Shown: positions 9,469-18,903, counted from the stretch's first letter. The stretch: 64,000 nt of DNA from Antrihabitans auranticaus (GCF_016481275.1 NZ_JAEMNW010000001.1:1081531-1145530); one strand, 5' to 3'. Made by a program: numbers and translations. The notes: a model not told the origin generated them from the letters alone.

Positions 9469-9855
9469 TTGACCAGAGCAGTTCTCGTAACACTCGCAAT
9501 CGCCGGATCGCTCTGTGTGGCCGGGTGTTCGGAGACGACGAACAACGAAGAGGCACCCGCGAGCAGTTCGACGGCAACGTCCGCGAGCACGACGCCGACC
9601 AGCGCGACCGTCACCAACGCGCCTGTGCCGCCGCCGACCGTTGTACCGACCTTGCCACCTGCTCCGCCGACAACCCATGCGACCGGCCTGCTGCCGCCGG
9701 AGACCACACACGAGACCGGCCTGCTGCCACCCGAAACCACACACGAGACCGGCCTGCTCCCGCCCGAAACCACCCACGAAACCGGCCTGCTCCCGCCCGA
9801 GACGACGCCGGCGACGGGTCTGCTGCCGCCCGAACCGATCGATCCGAACAACTGA
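9469..9855 (+). CDS. Small lipoprotein with 11-residue tandem repeats
   Basis: 128 residues from a TTG start at 9469 (AAAGG 7 nt upstream); longer frames begin in non-coding DNA. The N-terminus is a lipoprotein signal peptide (LTRAVLVTLAIAGSLCVAGC) with lipobox VAGC, so the mature protein should be diacylated at Cys20 and membrane-attached outside the cell. A Ser/Thr/Ala/Pro-rich stalk follows, then about five TGLLPPETTHE units. No catalytic domain is visible. The Pro/Thr-rich make-up suits a cell-wall spacer and possible O-mannosylation, which is inference. Confidence 0.75.
   Translation: MTRAVLVTLAIAGSLCVAGCSETTNNEEAPASSSTATSASTTPTSATVTNAPVPPPTVVPTLPPAPPTTHATGLLPPETTHETGLLPPETTHETGLLPPETTHETGLLPPETTPATGLLPPEPIDPNN
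9682..9846 (+). repeat. 33-bp coding tandem repeat (five units)
   Basis: Units begin at 9682, 9715, 9748, 9781 and 9814, each starting ACSGGYCTG-like and encoding TGLLPPETTHE or a close variant. The exact 33-bp period and near-identity point to expansion by slippage or recombination, so copy number may vary between strains. Confidence 0.85.
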
Positions 9856-9882
9856 CAGCCCTGATCTGTCGGACCGACTCGC

Positions 9883-9888
9883 TACCGT
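9883..9888 (+). promoter_or_regulatory. Putative -10 box (TACCGT) of the lipase gene
   Basis: TACCGT ends 6 nt before the ATG at 9895. No Shine-Dalgarno sequence is present, suggesting a leaderless transcript. Confidence 0.45.
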
Positions 9889-9894
9889 AGCGGT

Positions 9895-11031
9895 ATGGGG
9901 ATCCTGGGGCGCGGGCTGTCGATTGCATTGCTGGCAGCGCTTGTCGGCGTAGGCCTTCCAGGTTCCGCAGCAGCCGATCCGGCGCCGGGAACAGTCACAT
10001 CGACGAGTTCCCTCGAACCCGAGTTCGCGATTCCGGGTGCCGCTTCGTCGACACGGGTGACCTACTGGACGACGGGGCCTACGCAGAGCCCCGCGCTCAG
10101 TACCGGCGTGGTGTCGCTCCCGCCGGGCACTCCTCCGCCGGGCGGGTGGCCTGTTGTTTCGTGGGCGCACGGCACTGTTGGCGTCGGAGATCAGTGCGCT
10201 CCCTCGGTTCGCCCGCTGGACGCCAGGGACAGCCGATACCTCGCGCACTGGCTGGCCCAGGGCTACGCGGTCGTCGCGACCGACTACGCCGGCCTCGGCT
10301 CTCCCGGGCCGCATGCGTACCTCGAGAAGACATCCGCTGCCAGAAGTGTCGTCGACATGGTGCGGGCGGGCCGTGCGGTCGAGCCCACCCTGTCGGACCG
10401 CTGGCTGGCTGTGGGCCAGTCGCAAGGTGGCCACGCCGCCGTGCAGGCGGCGCACATCGCGACCGCCTACGCACCGGAACTCGACTTCCGCGGCGCGGTT
10501 GCCACGGGTACCGCTTCGAATCTCGAGTACGCATTTCAGATCGGCGGGCCGTGGATCCCCGGCCTCGGCGTCGACGGACTCAACGTCTTCGCCGCCTACA
10601 TCTTGGCCGGCTTGCGCGAAGCCCGTCCCGACGTGGACGTCGACAGCTATCTGACACCGATCGGCAAAGCCGAAGTCGACGGCGTCGAAGACAGTTGTCC
10701 GGGAGACTTGCGGGCCGAGCACGAGTCGGTCGGCGCAATGCTGTCGCGGCCGATCGGCGGTTCGGCGATGTTCGACGCCTTGTCGCAATACCTCGGCGTC
10801 CCGACCGCCGGCTACGACCGGCCGCTTTTCCTCGGCCAGGGCGTCATCGACACCATGGTCCCTTCGCCACTATCGGTGAAGTTGCTCGCGGATCTGCGTG
10901 CGTCGGGGACCGACGTGACCTACGTGCCATACCTGTTCGCCGACGGCGAGTTCGTCGGACACGGTGGCTCGATGATCGCGTCACTTGCCGATACGACGCC
11001 GTTCGTTCACCGCCTGCTCGATCCTGCGTGA
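9895..11031 (+). CDS. Secreted lipase/esterase (secretory lipase, alpha/beta-hydrolase)
   Basis: 378 residues. A Sec signal peptide (about residues 1-27, hydrophobic LSIALLAALVGVGL, then AAA-DPAP) precedes an alpha/beta-hydrolase of the secretory lipase (LIP) type. Visible catalytic triad: Ser176 in GQSQG, Asp319 in GVIDTMVP, His356 in GHGG. HGTVG near residue 92 is a likely oxyanion-hole segment. It probably hydrolyses acyl esters outside the cell; the substrate is unknown. It looks leaderless (TACCGT box) and has its own promoter rather than read-through from the lipoprotein gene. Confidence 0.88.
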   Translation: MGILGRGLSIALLAALVGVGLPGSAAADPAPGTVTSTSSLEPEFAIPGAASSTRVTYWTTGPTQSPALSTGVVSLPPGTPPPGGWPVVSWAHGTVGVGDQCAPSVRPLDARDSRYLAHWLAQGYAVVATDYAGLGSPGPHAYLEKTSAARSVVDMVRAGRAVEPTLSDRWLAVGQSQGGHAAVQAAHIATAYAPELDFRGAVATGTASNLEYAFQIGGPWIPGLGVDGLNVFAAYILAGLREARPDVDVDSYLTPIGKAEVDGVEDSCPGDLRAEHESVGAMLSRPIGGSAMFDALSQYLGVPTAGYDRPLFLGQGVIDTMVPSPLSVKLLADLRASGTDVTYVPYLFADGEFVGHGGSMIASLADTTPFVHRLLDPA

Positions 11032-11044
11032 CGGTGGCCGTGGG

Positions 11045-11050
11045 TACTGT
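11045..11050 (+). promoter_or_regulatory. Putative -10 box (TACTGT) of the class V aminotransferase gene
   Basis: TACTGT ends 7 nt before the ATG at 11058 with no ribosome-binding site between them; a leaderless start is likely. Confidence 0.45.
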
Positions 11051-11057
11051 CGCTGCC

Positions 11058-12224
11058 ATGCCTTTCGATCTGGATCGCGTGCGGCAGGACACACCGGGCT
11101 GCTGGGACAAGGTTTTCCTCGACAGCGCCGGATCGTCGCTTCCCCCAACGGTTGTCGTCGATGCCGCGGTCAGCCATCTGCGGCGGGAAGCGGAGGTCGG
11201 CGGCTACCGCGCGGCCAACGAGCGTCTCGCGGACCTCGCCGCTGTCAAGTCGTCGATCGGTACCCTTATCAACGCACCCGCGAGCTCGATTGCCCTGAGC
11301 GACAGCGCAACCCGATCCTGGACCGACTTCTTCTACGCCGTCCCACTCGGTCCGGGTGACCGCATTCTGATCAGCGAGGTCGAGTACGCGAGCAACGGCA
11401 TTGCGGCTCTGCAACGCGCGGCCCGGGCCGGCGCCCGAGTCGAAACGATTCCCAGCGACAGCTCCGGCCAAGTCGACCTGGAGGCTCTGGACCGGATGCT
11501 CGACGACCGCGTCGCGATCGTCTCCCTCGTCCATGCACCGACCAACGGTGGCCTGCTGAATCCTGTGCGCGAAGTCAGCGACCTGGCGCATCGGGTCGGC
11601 GCGCTCGTGCTGCTCGATGCCTGCCAGTCCGTTGGTCAGGTCGTCGTCGACGTCGCCGAACTACAGGTCGACGCACTTTCCGTGACGGGCCGAAAGTGGC
11701 TGCGCGGGCCGCGCGGGACCGGATTTCTCTACATCGATCCGGCGCTCGATCTGGCGCCCGCGACTCTGGACCTGCACAGCGCCCAATGGTCGACCGAGAC
11801 CGAGTTCCGCGTTGCCGACGACGCGTCGCGGTTCGAGTTCTGGGAGTGCGATGTGGCGGCCCGACTGGCCTTGGGCGCCGCTGTCGACTATCTCCTCGAC
11901 ATCGGCCAAGCGACCGTGCGGACCGAAATTGCAGACCGCGCCACCTACCTTCGCGACGCCCTGCAGTCGGTCCCGAACGCCACGGTCCGCGACCTTGGCA
12001 CCCTGCAGAGCGGCATCGTCTCGTTCACCGTCGACGGTGTCGAACCGACGGACGTGCGGGACCGGCTCGCCACCGCGGACATCACCGTCACGGTCAGCCA
12101 TCGCAGTTCGACGTTGCTCGATATGAGCCACCGAGGGCTGCAAGCGGTCGTGCGAGCATCGCCGCACTACTTCGTCTCCTACCCCGAACTGGACCGTTTC
12201 GTCGATGCAATTTCGGCTCTGTAG
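11058..12224 (+). CDS. egtE: Class V aminotransferase-fold PLP enzyme, EgtE-like
   Basis: 388 residues. PLP type I fold: HAPTNGG, VLLDACQSVGQ (Asp contacting the PLP ring nitrogen), and Lys213 in TGRKWLRGPRGTG as the Schiff-base lysine. The N-terminal REAEVGGYRAA motif resembles EgtE, the PLP C-S lyase that releases ergothioneine from hercynylcysteine sulfoxide. In M. tuberculosis egtE follows egtD in one operon; here the gene is on the other strand beyond egtA. EgtE is therefore likely from context, but another cysteine desulfurase-like or kynureninase-like activity is possible. ATG at 11058 is chosen; the frame upstream to 10146 reads through the lipase gene out of frame. Confidence 0.7.
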   Translation: MPFDLDRVRQDTPGCWDKVFLDSAGSSLPPTVVVDAAVSHLRREAEVGGYRAANERLADLAAVKSSIGTLINAPASSIALSDSATRSWTDFFYAVPLGPGDRILISEVEYASNGIAALQRAARAGARVETIPSDSSGQVDLEALDRMLDDRVAIVSLVHAPTNGGLLNPVREVSDLAHRVGALVLLDACQSVGQVVVDVAELQVDALSVTGRKWLRGPRGTGFLYIDPALDLAPATLDLHSAQWSTETEFRVADDASRFEFWECDVAARLALGAAVDYLLDIGQATVRTEIADRATYLRDALQSVPNATVRDLGTLQSGIVSFTVDGVEPTDVRDRLATADITVTVSHRSSTLLDMSHRGLQAVVRASPHYFVSYPELDRFVDAISAL

Positions 12225-12235
12225 TGCACCTGCGG

Positions 12236-12241
12236 TAAAGT
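12236..12241 (+). promoter_or_regulatory. Candidate -10 box of rplY
   Basis: TAAAGT lies just after the preceding stop and about 160 nt before the rplY ATG, implying a long 5' leader. No convincing riboswitch fold was recognised in the leader. Confidence 0.35.
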
Positions 12242-12399
12242 ACTCGGCGTTGTCTCGGCGAGGGTGACTGCGAAGATGTCAGCTTGCTTCGCTCACCGTG
12301 ATCGACGCGGCTACGGCTCCCGGCCGTCCCCGTCTGTCCGCTCCTTGCCGCGACGAGTTGACCACCGCCGGATATCAGTTTCAAGGAGCCGTTCCCCTC

Positions 12400-13059
12400 A
12401 TGGCAGACAAGAATCGCCTCACCGCAATCGTCCGCACCGAATTCGGCAAGGGCGCGGCTCGACGCACCCGTCGCGACGGCCAGGTGCCTGCCGTGCTCTA
12501 CGGCCACGCAACCGACCCACAGCACCTCGCGCTCGATTCGCGCGCGTTCGCGAAGGTTCTGCGTGACAACGGCACCAACGCGCTGCTGTACCTCGACATC
12601 GCAGGTAAAGAGCAGATCGCGCTGACCAAGTCGGTCGTCGTGCACCCGATCCGTCGCTACATCGAGCACGCCGACCTCCTTGTGATCAAGAAGGGCGAGA
12701 AGGTTACCGTCGACATCCCGGTCATCGTCACCGGCGATGCCGCCCCCGGCACCCAGATCGCACAGGACGCCAACACCATCTCGATCGAGGCAGACGCCCT
12801 CAGCATCCCCGAGTCGGTAGAGGTTTCGATCGAGGGCCTCGAGGCCGGCAGCCAGATCCTCGCAGGTCAGATCGCACTGCCCGAAGGCTCGACCCTGCAG
12901 TCGGACCCGGAGACGCTCGTCGTGAACGTCAACGTCGAATCGGCGGCCGAAGAGCCCGAGACCGAAGAGGGCGAAGCGGCCGAGGGTGAAGCTGCTGAAG
13001 GCGAAGCCGCTGAAGGCGAAGCTGGCGAGGGCGAAGCAGCCGAGGCTTCCGAGAGCTGA
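12400..13059 (+). CDS. rplY: 50S ribosomal protein L25/general stress protein Ctc
   Basis: 219 residues. The N-terminal L25 domain binds 5S rRNA ([24 protein letters not shown]), followed by the TL5/CTC beta domain, then an acidic tail of about 25 residues built from EGEAAE repeats. ATG at 12400 follows AAGGAG at an 11-nt spacing. The stop overlaps the pth start (TGATG), so pth is coupled. The rplY-pth pair is conserved in Mycobacteriales. The length of the acidic tail is repeat-driven and likely variable. Confidence 0.95.
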   Translation: MADKNRLTAIVRTEFGKGAARRTRRDGQVPAVLYGHATDPQHLALDSRAFAKVLRDNGTNALLYLDIAGKEQIALTKSVVVHPIRRYIEHADLLVIKKGEKVTVDIPVIVTGDAAPGTQIAQDANTISIEADALSIPESVEVSIEGLEAGSQILAGQIALPEGSTLQSDPETLVVNVNVESAAEEPETEEGEAAEGEAAEGEAAEGEAGEGEAAEASES

Positions 13060-13640
13060 TGTCGAGTCCGACGACGGGCCCGGCGCTCGTCGTCGGACTT
13101 GGAAATCCCGGCACCCAGTACGAAAAGACTCGGCACAACGTCGGGTTCATGGTTGCCGATGTGCTTGCCGACCGAGTCGGCGCCAAGTTCGGCCTGCACA
13201 AGAAGTCGGGTGCAGATGTTGTAGAAGCGCGGCTCGGCGATCGCAAGATCGTAATCGCCAAGCCGCGCTCGTTCATGAATGTCTCGGGCCAACCGGTTGC
13301 GGCTCTGGCCCGCTTCTTCTCTGTTCCGGTAGAGGACATCGTCGTGTGTCACGACGAACTCGACATCGATTTCCGTGTTGTTCGGCTCAAGCGCGGCGGC
13401 GGCGAGGGTGGCCACAACGGCCTGCGTTCGATCTCCAGCGCCGTCGGCACGAAGGAATACCTGCGGACGCGGATCGGGATCGGCCGTCCGCCCGGTCGCA
13501 TGGATCCAGCCTCCTACGTGCTGAAACCGTTCTCTGCCGCGGAACGCAAAGACCTCGGCGTCGTATGTGAGGAAGCCGCCGATGCGGTCGAGCTACTGCT
13601 GCAGGTCGGCCTCGAAGCCGCGCAGAACAAGCTGCACTAG
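13059..13640 (+). CDS. pth: Peptidyl-tRNA hydrolase
   Basis: 193 residues, normal for Pth. It rescues tRNAs from stalled peptidyl-tRNA. Motifs: [20 protein letters not shown] with the catalytic His, [16 protein letters not shown] with the Asp partner, and [13 protein letters not shown]. It overlaps rplY by one base. Its TAG and the stop of the convergent gene share the palindrome CTAG at 13637-13640. Confidence 0.97.
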   Translation: MSSPTTGPALVVGLGNPGTQYEKTRHNVGFMVADVLADRVGAKFGLHKKSGADVVEARLGDRKIVIAKPRSFMNVSGQPVAALARFFSVPVEDIVVCHDELDIDFRVVRLKRGGGEGGHNGLRSISSAVGTKEYLRTRIGIGRPPGRMDPASYVLKPFSAAERKDLGVVCEEAADAVELLLQVGLEAAQNKLH

Positions 13641-14131
13641 CCCACCGACAGGCAGCCCTGCAGCGTCTGGAAGTCACCGGCAAACCCGAAGCCGCCCGAG
13701 CAGGTCGGCCGCGTGACGCCATCGATCGCGACGGTTGCTCCGGGACCCGCAATTCCGATCGACAAGCCAGGGCGGACACCTTCCGCGGACACAACCGCGC
13801 CCGGACCGACCGCGATGGCCGCGGGACCGGACAGGTTCTGCGATTCCGATGCGGCGACGCCGCCACCCTGCGCAATCGCGAGCGCGAGGCTTTGCGGACC
13901 CGCGTCGGCCGTAGCATCGGCGCCGAGTCCGTATGCCGCTGCAGCACTACCGCCGACGCTGGTCGCGGAACAACTCGAGTCGTCGCCCGGAACCGACGAA
14001 CTGCTCGCACCGGGCGCCTGGCAGGGTGCGACGGGCGCAGCGCCCGCGCTCGGCGCACCGAGGACCGCAAGGGAACTCGTTACACCGACACCGAAACATA
14101 CTGCAATTACACGATTTCTGATCGACGGCAT
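13637..14131 (-). CDS. Secreted small protein, Gly/Ala-rich, unknown function
   Basis: 164 residues. A clear Sec signal ([24 protein letters not shown], cleavage near residue 32, AGA-AP) precedes a low-complexity Ala/Gly/Ser domain. Its short hydrophobic repeats ([23 protein letters not shown]) suggest a beta-rich or beta-helical fold. Four Cys in the mature part could form disulfides. I do not recognise a family with confidence; similar small secreted proteins occur in Rhodococcus and Nocardia. It ends tail-to-tail with pth. Confidence 0.7.
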   Translation of the reverse strand: MPSIRNRVIAVCFGVGVTSSLAVLGAPSAGAAPVAPCQAPGASSSSVPGDDSSCSATSVGGSAAAAYGLGADATADAGPQSLALAIAQGGGVAASESQNLSGPAAIAVGPGAVVSAEGVRPGLSIGIAGPGATVAIDGVTRPTCSGGFGFAGDFQTLQGCLSVG

Positions 14132-14155
14132 TGTCTATCTCCTTTGGATGTGTTG

Positions 14156-15127
14156 TTACTGAGTGATTCCTGTTGCGGCGCAGCAGTATTGCCACAATGT
14201 TTCCAGCTCGCCGCTGGACTCACGAGTACGGCGGACGTAATGCGTGGGCCGTGGTCGACGGTCGTGCCAGAACGTCCCGCCAGGGGGTGCGGGTTCGGTG
14301 GCCGCTAGCCACAAAATCGTGTCCGCGCCCTGATCGGGTGTGCGCAGCAGCGGTTCGGTGATGCGCCGGAAGGTTGGAAGCGATTCCGCGACACCGGGCG
14401 TGTCGGCCCAACCGGGATGCATGCAGTACGTCGAGATCCCGTGCGCAGCCCAGCGCCGATTCAGCTGCGGCGTCAGCGCGACCTGCATTCGCTTCGTCCT
14501 CGCGTAGGCGGTCGCAGGTTTGTATTCGCTTGCGCGGTAGTCGATATCGTCGGTAACCAGCGACTGCGCGTACATGCCACCCGACGACACGAGAATCACG
14601 CGTGGATCGTCGGCTGCAGCGAGTGCCGGAAGGACGCTTTCGGTCAGCCGCATCGGGCCGAGCACATGGGTCGCGAGCGTGAGTTCGTGCCCTTCGACGG
14701 TCTCTTCGCGCGACGGCGGCATGACTCCCGCGTTGTGGACGAGCACGTCGATCCGCTCGACTCGCTCGCACAACCGCGCACCCAGCGTTCGCACGTCGGC
14801 CAGATTCGCAACGTCGCAGATTTCGACTCGGACGTCTGCGCTCGGTACCGCGCGACAGATGGCGTCGCGCGCGTTCTCGCCCTTCTGCAGATTCCGAACT
14901 ACAACGACCACCACGGCGCCCAGCCTTGCGGCCCCGCGAGCGGCGGCGAGGCCGAGCCCCGCTCCAGCGCCGGTCACGACGACCGACTTACCTGACAGCG
15001 CAGACGGACCTGGGTCGTCGTCCCAGCGCATCGACCGCACGGCGTACCCGAGACGGCTGTAGCCGGGCACGATCGTGCGGTCGAGCACGCTGTCCAGAAC
15101 CCCCGCGACACCCGACTTGATACTCAT
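14156..15127 (-). CDS. Short-chain dehydrogenase/reductase
   Basis: 323 residues. Rossmann SDR with TGAGAGLG (NAD(P)-binding TGxxxGxG), HNAGV, a catalytic Ser in LVSSGGMYA and YARTK (YxxxK). The long N-terminal extension before the Rossmann start and the C-terminal FWHDRRPRPTHY region resemble the DHRS12-like/oxidoreductase group, whose substrate is uncertain. ATG at 15127 overlaps the stop of the upstream gene (ATGA), so the two are coupled. The longer frame to 15550 lies antiphase inside that gene. Confidence 0.88.
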   Translation of the reverse strand: MSIKSGVAGVLDSVLDRTIVPGYSRLGYAVRSMRWDDDPGPSALSGKSVVVTGAGAGLGLAAARGAARLGAVVVVVVRNLQKGENARDAICRAVPSADVRVEICDVANLADVRTLGARLCERVERIDVLVHNAGVMPPSREETVEGHELTLATHVLGPMRLTESVLPALAAADDPRVILVSSGGMYAQSLVTDDIDYRASEYKPATAYARTKRMQVALTPQLNRRWAAHGISTYCMHPGWADTPGVAESLPTFRRITEPLLRTPDQGADTILWLAATEPAPPGGTFWHDRRPRPTHYVRRTRESSGELETLWQYCCAATGITQ

Positions 15128-16638
15128 GACGCCACCGCCAGATCGGCACGCTCGGCCTTGTTCGAGACGTTGGCGAGCATGCCGCTGAAGACGAGGCCAT
15201 GGAACGGCAACACGGAGTACCAGTACGCCCGGCCGGCGAGCCCGCGCGGAACGAAAATGGCACGTTGGTCCAGCCTGGCGCGGTGCGGACCCAGGCGAGT
15301 CACACGGAACTCCAGCCACGCGCGACCGGGCACTTTCATCTCTGCTCGCAGCCGAAGTACCCGACCGCGCTCGATGTATTCGACGCGCCAGAAGTCGAGG
15401 GCCTCCCCGGTGTGCAGGCGGCGCGGATCTCGGCGCCCGCGCCGCAAGCCCACGCCGCCGGCCCAGCGATCGATCCACCCGCGCACAGACCACGCCAACG
15501 GGAACGAGTACCAACCGTTCTCTCCGCCAATGCTTTCCACGACGTCCCACAGGTCTGCGGGATCGGCATCGCAGTCGCGAGCGCGAAAGTCGGTGTAGAC
15601 GGTCTCCCCCGACCAGTCCGGGTCCGACGGCAGCGCATCCGACGGTGCGCCGTGGATCGTGGCATTCGACCAGCTCGTCTCGGTGTCACCATTTTCGATG
15701 CGCTTCAGTGCGAGGCGGACCGCCTCTCGATAGGTCGTCAGTCCGCCCTCTGGCGGGGCGATCAGATCTTCGATGCTGTGCTCGCGGGCGATCGCCTCAC
15801 ATTGCACGGACTCGACGAGCGGCGCGGCCAGACCATGTGGGAGCGGTGTGACGAGGCTGATCCAGCCCTTGGCAAGTCTCGGCGTGAGGACCGGAAGCAC
15901 AAGGATGCGACGCTTACGCAAGCCCGCGACCTCGGCGTACACCTTCATCGTGCTCTCGTAGGTGAGCACGTCGGGGCCGCCGATGTCACTGGCCTGGTTC
16001 ACCGGTTCCCGCAGTTGCGCGGCGGCGAGCAAGTAGTGCAGGACGTCCCGGATCGCGATCGGCTGAATCTTGTTGTGGACCCACTTCGGTGTCGTCATGA
16101 CGGGAAGCCGGTTGGTGAGATGGCGAATCATCTCGAAAGACGCAGAGCCCGAACCGATCACGGTTCCGGCCTGCAATGTCAGGCAGGGCACCCCGGATTC
16201 GCGCAGAATCCGGCCCACCTCGGCTCGCGATTTCAGATGTGGAGACAGGGTGCCGCCGGGTGGATGGAGACCGCCGAGGTAGACGATCTGGCGCACGCCC
16301 GCCTTCCGGGCGGCCGCGGCGACGTTCAGCGCGCTCTCCCGTTCCGCGTCGGCGAACTTCGCCGCGGAACCCATCGAATGGACGAGGTAGTACAGCACGT
16401 CGATGTCGCGACACGCGTCTTCCAGCGTGGCCGGATCGCTCAGGTCGCCCTTCACGATATCGACGTCGTCCGCCCACGGTACGTCGCGCAATTTGTCGGG
16501 TGTACGCACCAAAACGCGAGTCGGATGACCTGCTGCCGCCAGCCGTGGCGCGAGGCGGCCGCCGATGTAGCCGGTGGCTCCGGTTACGAGACACCTGGCG
16601 GACGTGTTTTCCGGTCCGGTTGCGGACATATTCGTCAT
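15124..16638 (-). CDS. NAD(P)-binding epimerase-like protein fused to DUF2867
   Basis: 504 residues. The N-terminus has an extended-SDR nucleotide site (LVTGATGYIGGRLAPRL), DVLYYLVHSMGS and IVYLGGL. The C-terminal about 160 residues are a DUF2867/SRPBCC-like domain, as in the YbjT family. The combination suggests an NAD(P)-dependent reductase or cofactor-binding protein acting on a hydrophobic ligand; the substrate is unknown. It is translationally coupled to the downstream SDR, so the pair probably works together. Start ATG at 16638; an internal ATG at 16629 is equally possible. Confidence 0.85.
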   Translation of the reverse strand: MTNMSATGPENTSARCLVTGATGYIGGRLAPRLAAAGHPTRVLVRTPDKLRDVPWADDVDIVKGDLSDPATLEDACRDIDVLYYLVHSMGSAAKFADAERESALNVAAAARKAGVRQIVYLGGLHPPGGTLSPHLKSRAEVGRILRESGVPCLTLQAGTVIGSGSASFEMIRHLTNRLPVMTTPKWVHNKIQPIAIRDVLHYLLAAAQLREPVNQASDIGGPDVLTYESTMKVYAEVAGLRKRRILVLPVLTPRLAKGWISLVTPLPHGLAAPLVESVQCEAIAREHSIEDLIAPPEGGLTTYREAVRLALKRIENGDTETSWSNATIHGAPSDALPSDPDWSGETVYTDFRARDCDADPADLWDVVESIGGENGWYSFPLAWSVRGWIDRWAGGVGLRRGRRDPRRLHTGEALDFWRVEYIERGRVLRLRAEMKVPGRAWLEFRVTRLGPHRARLDQRAIFVPRGLAGRAYWYSVLPFHGLVFSGMLANVSNKAERADLAVAS

Positions 16639-16708
16639 GTATCTCTCAGCGTCGGTCGGTGAAAGGACTCACCCCACCGTACGCCGGATGCATCGTTAGT
16701 GCATCGAT

Positions 16709-18349
16709 TTAGTCTCGTCCGCCGATAAGGGCCGTGGAGTTCGACCGCCGCAGCTTGCCCGACGAGGTCTTCGGAATCGCACCCGGTCCGAGCACGGCCA
16801 CTGTCCGTGGCCGCACCCCGACCTCCGAGAACACCGCGTGGACGACCTCGCGCTCGATTCGCTTCACCTCGTCGTGATCGTCGATCCGATTGGTCTCGAC
16901 CGCGACGGCAAAGCTTTCCCGCTTCTCACCCGCGTCGAGTCGCACGGCAACGGCATTGCCCGGCCGGACGCCGCGAACCGACGCAGCTGCCCGCTCGATG
17001 TCGGTCGGGTAGATGTTGCGACCACCCATGATGATGACGTCCTTGACTCGACCGCAGACGACGACAAGACCCTCTTCGGTGAAGTAGCCGACGTCACCGG
17101 TGTTGAGCCAGCCGTTCTCGTCCTGCGCAGGACGGTGCCCGTCGACGGTGATGTAGCCCGGCGTGACAGCCTTTCCGCGCACCTCGATGGTGCCGACACC
17201 CCGCGCGCCGAGCACGCGACCGTCCGCGTCGACCACTCGACCTTCGAGGTTGTCGACGAGATGACCGAGAGTCGCGAGCTTTCGCACGTTGCCCTTCGTC
17301 GCTGGAACGGCACGGCCGACCGCTTCGAGGAGGTCGGCGTCGACTATGTCGAGCACTTGGCCGCGACCCGGATCCGGCACCGAGACAGCGAGAGTCGTCT
17401 CCGCCATCCCGTAGACCGGCGTCAAGGCCATCGGATCGAGCCCGAACCGTGCGCCCGCCTCGGCGAGCGCGTCCATGGTGTCGGGGTCGACCGGTTCGGC
17501 GCCGTTCCACATGTAACGAACACTCGACAGGTCGAGGTCGCTGTCCGGCGCTTGCGCGAGCCGACGTGCCAGCAGCGAATAGGCGAAATTCGGTGCCGCC
17601 GTGACGGTTCCGCGGTACTTGCTGATCAATTCGGCCCACAACAGCGGCTTGCGCAGGAAGTCGAGCGGCGTGACACTGACCACCTCGGCGCCGTATTGCA
17701 TTGGCACGCTGAGGAATCCGACCATCCCCATGTCGTGGAACAGCGGCAACCAGCTGACCATCACATCATGGTCGGTCTGGAATTTGATGCGGTCGATCAT
17801 CGCGTAGGCGTTGACGTAGAAGTTCTCGTGCGTGATCTGCACAGCCTTCGGGCTGCCGGTCGAACCGGAGGTCAGCTGCTGCAACGCGATATCGGACTCG
17901 CTGGTTTCGACCGGGTCGATGTCGCGGCCCTCGTGCATGCGGTCGATCGTCAGGATGCCGATGCCACGCTCGAGCAGCAGCGGCGCAGCCGCTTCGAACG
18001 GCGCGCCGAGGACGACCGCCTTGGCCGAGATCATCCCGATCACGGCCTCGGTATCTTTCGCCCAGGCCGCGAGGTCGGTGCGGGGAGTCGGCTGATGCAA
18101 CATCGTCACGGCGGCGCCGCGCATCCAGGCAGCCTGGCAGGCCGGTGCAATATCTGCCGGCTGACCAGCCAAGATACCGACCGCATCGCCGTGCCCGATC
18201 CCGGCGTCGGCAAGCGCTCCGGCCATGCGCCGCGCCGCTCGATGGATCTCACCCCACCCCTGGCGCCGCGGTGCATCGGGCTCGCCCGTGACCAGTCCGC
18301 GGGACGACGTCGCCGCGGTTGCATACATTTCGTCGGTAAACCTGCTCAT
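16709..18349 (-). CDS. Fatty acyl-AMP ligase-type acyl-activating enzyme (Pks16-like)
   Basis: 546 residues, ANL superfamily. Seen: [18 protein letters not shown] (P-loop), YGMAETT (A5), [10 protein letters not shown] (adenylate site), [20 protein letters not shown] hinge region, and the C-terminal [12 protein letters not shown] lysine. The length and the position between pth and ispE fit M. tuberculosis Pks16 (Rv1013), a fatty acyl-AMP ligase-like protein despite its name. It activates a long-chain acyl group as acyl-AMP; the acceptor is not evident, as no PKS is nearby. ATG at 18349 follows TAGGAG. It starts 32 bp after the thioesterase stop, so it is probably co-transcribed. Confidence 0.88.
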   Translation of the reverse strand: MSRFTDEMYATAATSSRGLVTGEPDAPRRQGWGEIHRAARRMAGALADAGIGHGDAVGILAGQPADIAPACQAAWMRGAAVTMLHQPTPRTDLAAWAKDTEAVIGMISAKAVVLGAPFEAAAPLLLERGIGILTIDRMHEGRDIDPVETSESDIALQQLTSGSTGSPKAVQITHENFYVNAYAMIDRIKFQTDHDVMVSWLPLFHDMGMVGFLSVPMQYGAEVVSVTPLDFLRKPLLWAELISKYRGTVTAAPNFAYSLLARRLAQAPDSDLDLSSVRYMWNGAEPVDPDTMDALAEAGARFGLDPMALTPVYGMAETTLAVSVPDPGRGQVLDIVDADLLEAVGRAVPATKGNVRKLATLGHLVDNLEGRVVDADGRVLGARGVGTIEVRGKAVTPGYITVDGHRPAQDENGWLNTGDVGYFTEEGLVVVCGRVKDVIIMGGRNIYPTDIERAAASVRGVRPGNAVAVRLDAGEKRESFAVAVETNRIDDHDEVKRIEREVVHAVFSEVGVRPRTVAVLGPGAIPKTSSGKLRRSNSTALIGGRD

Positions 18350-18381
18350 GCGAACTCCTACGAGGAAGCGGCCCGCCCGGT

Positions 18382-18834
18382 TCAGCGGTGGATGATGCAG
18401 GTGGTCGTACCGTGCGCGACCAGACGCCCCTTGTCGTCGACGACCCGCCCTTCGGCGGTAGCCGTCTTGCCACCCACGTGGATCGTCGTTCCTGTCGCGG
18501 TGAGCCGGGTGCCATCGACGGGCACCGGCCGAATGTAGTTGACCTTGAGCTCGAGGGTGCCGTATCCGACGCCCGCCTCCAGCGTGCTGTGGACTGCACA
18601 CCCCATGACCGAATCGAGGAGCGTCGCGCAGATGCCGCCGTGCAGGGTGCCGAGCGGGTTCGAGAAGTTCGGCCGGGTGCGGAGGCCGAAGACGACCCTG
18701 CCGTGCTCGATCTCGTCCATTTCCATCCCGAGCAGGTCACCGATGAATTCAGGGCGATCCGGCGTGGTCATCGCCAGGCGGAGGAGTTCCAGTCCGGTCA
18801 ACTTCGTCACGTCGAATACGGCTTCGGCAGTCAC
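18382..18834 (-). CDS. PaaI-type hotdog thioesterase
   Basis: 150 residues from GTG at 18834, which has GGGGAC 6 nt upstream. A longer frame from 18870 would begin inside the operator. Hotdog fold with [20 protein letters not shown], the HGG.(x).D signature of PaaI/4-hydroxybenzoyl-CoA thioesterases, and LKVNYIRPV. It probably hydrolyses acyl-CoA; the substrate is unknown. It is first in a likely two-gene operon with the fatty acyl-AMP ligase, so it may edit or supply acyl chains. It is divergent from the TetR gene across the double palindrome and is its probable target. Confidence 0.88.
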   Translation of the reverse strand: MTAEAVFDVTKLTGLELLRLAMTTPDRPEFIGDLLGMEMDEIEHGRVVFGLRTRPNFSNPLGTLHGGICATLLDSVMGCAVHSTLEAGVGYGTLELKVNYIRPVPVDGTRLTATGTTIHVGGKTATAEGRVVDDKGRLVAHGTTTCIIHR

Positions 18835-18853
18835 ATCTGTCCCCAATCGTCTG

Positions 18854-18903
18854 TGGACCGATTGGTCCATGTGTTTCTATGAGAACATGGACCAATCGGT
18901 CCA
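18854..18903. promoter_or_regulatory. Double palindromic TetR operator
   Basis: A perfect 19-bp inverted repeat (18854-18872 and 18885-18903) has a 12-bp spacer. Each arm is itself a dyad TGGACC-N4-GGTCCA, so there are two operator-like sites in the 94 bp between divergent start codons. The core resembles the GACCRATCGGTC-like boxes of LmrA/YxaF-type TetR repressors. It should let one repressor control both directions. Confidence 0.8.

Noticed and set aside
10146..11057. Long upstream extension of the class V PLP enzyme frame
   Set aside because: It is Arg/Pro-rich codon-bias shadow inside the lipase gene; the PLP fold starts at 11058.
12242..12399. Riboswitch in the long rplY leader
   Set aside because: No known riboswitch core or convincing paired structure could be identified by eye.
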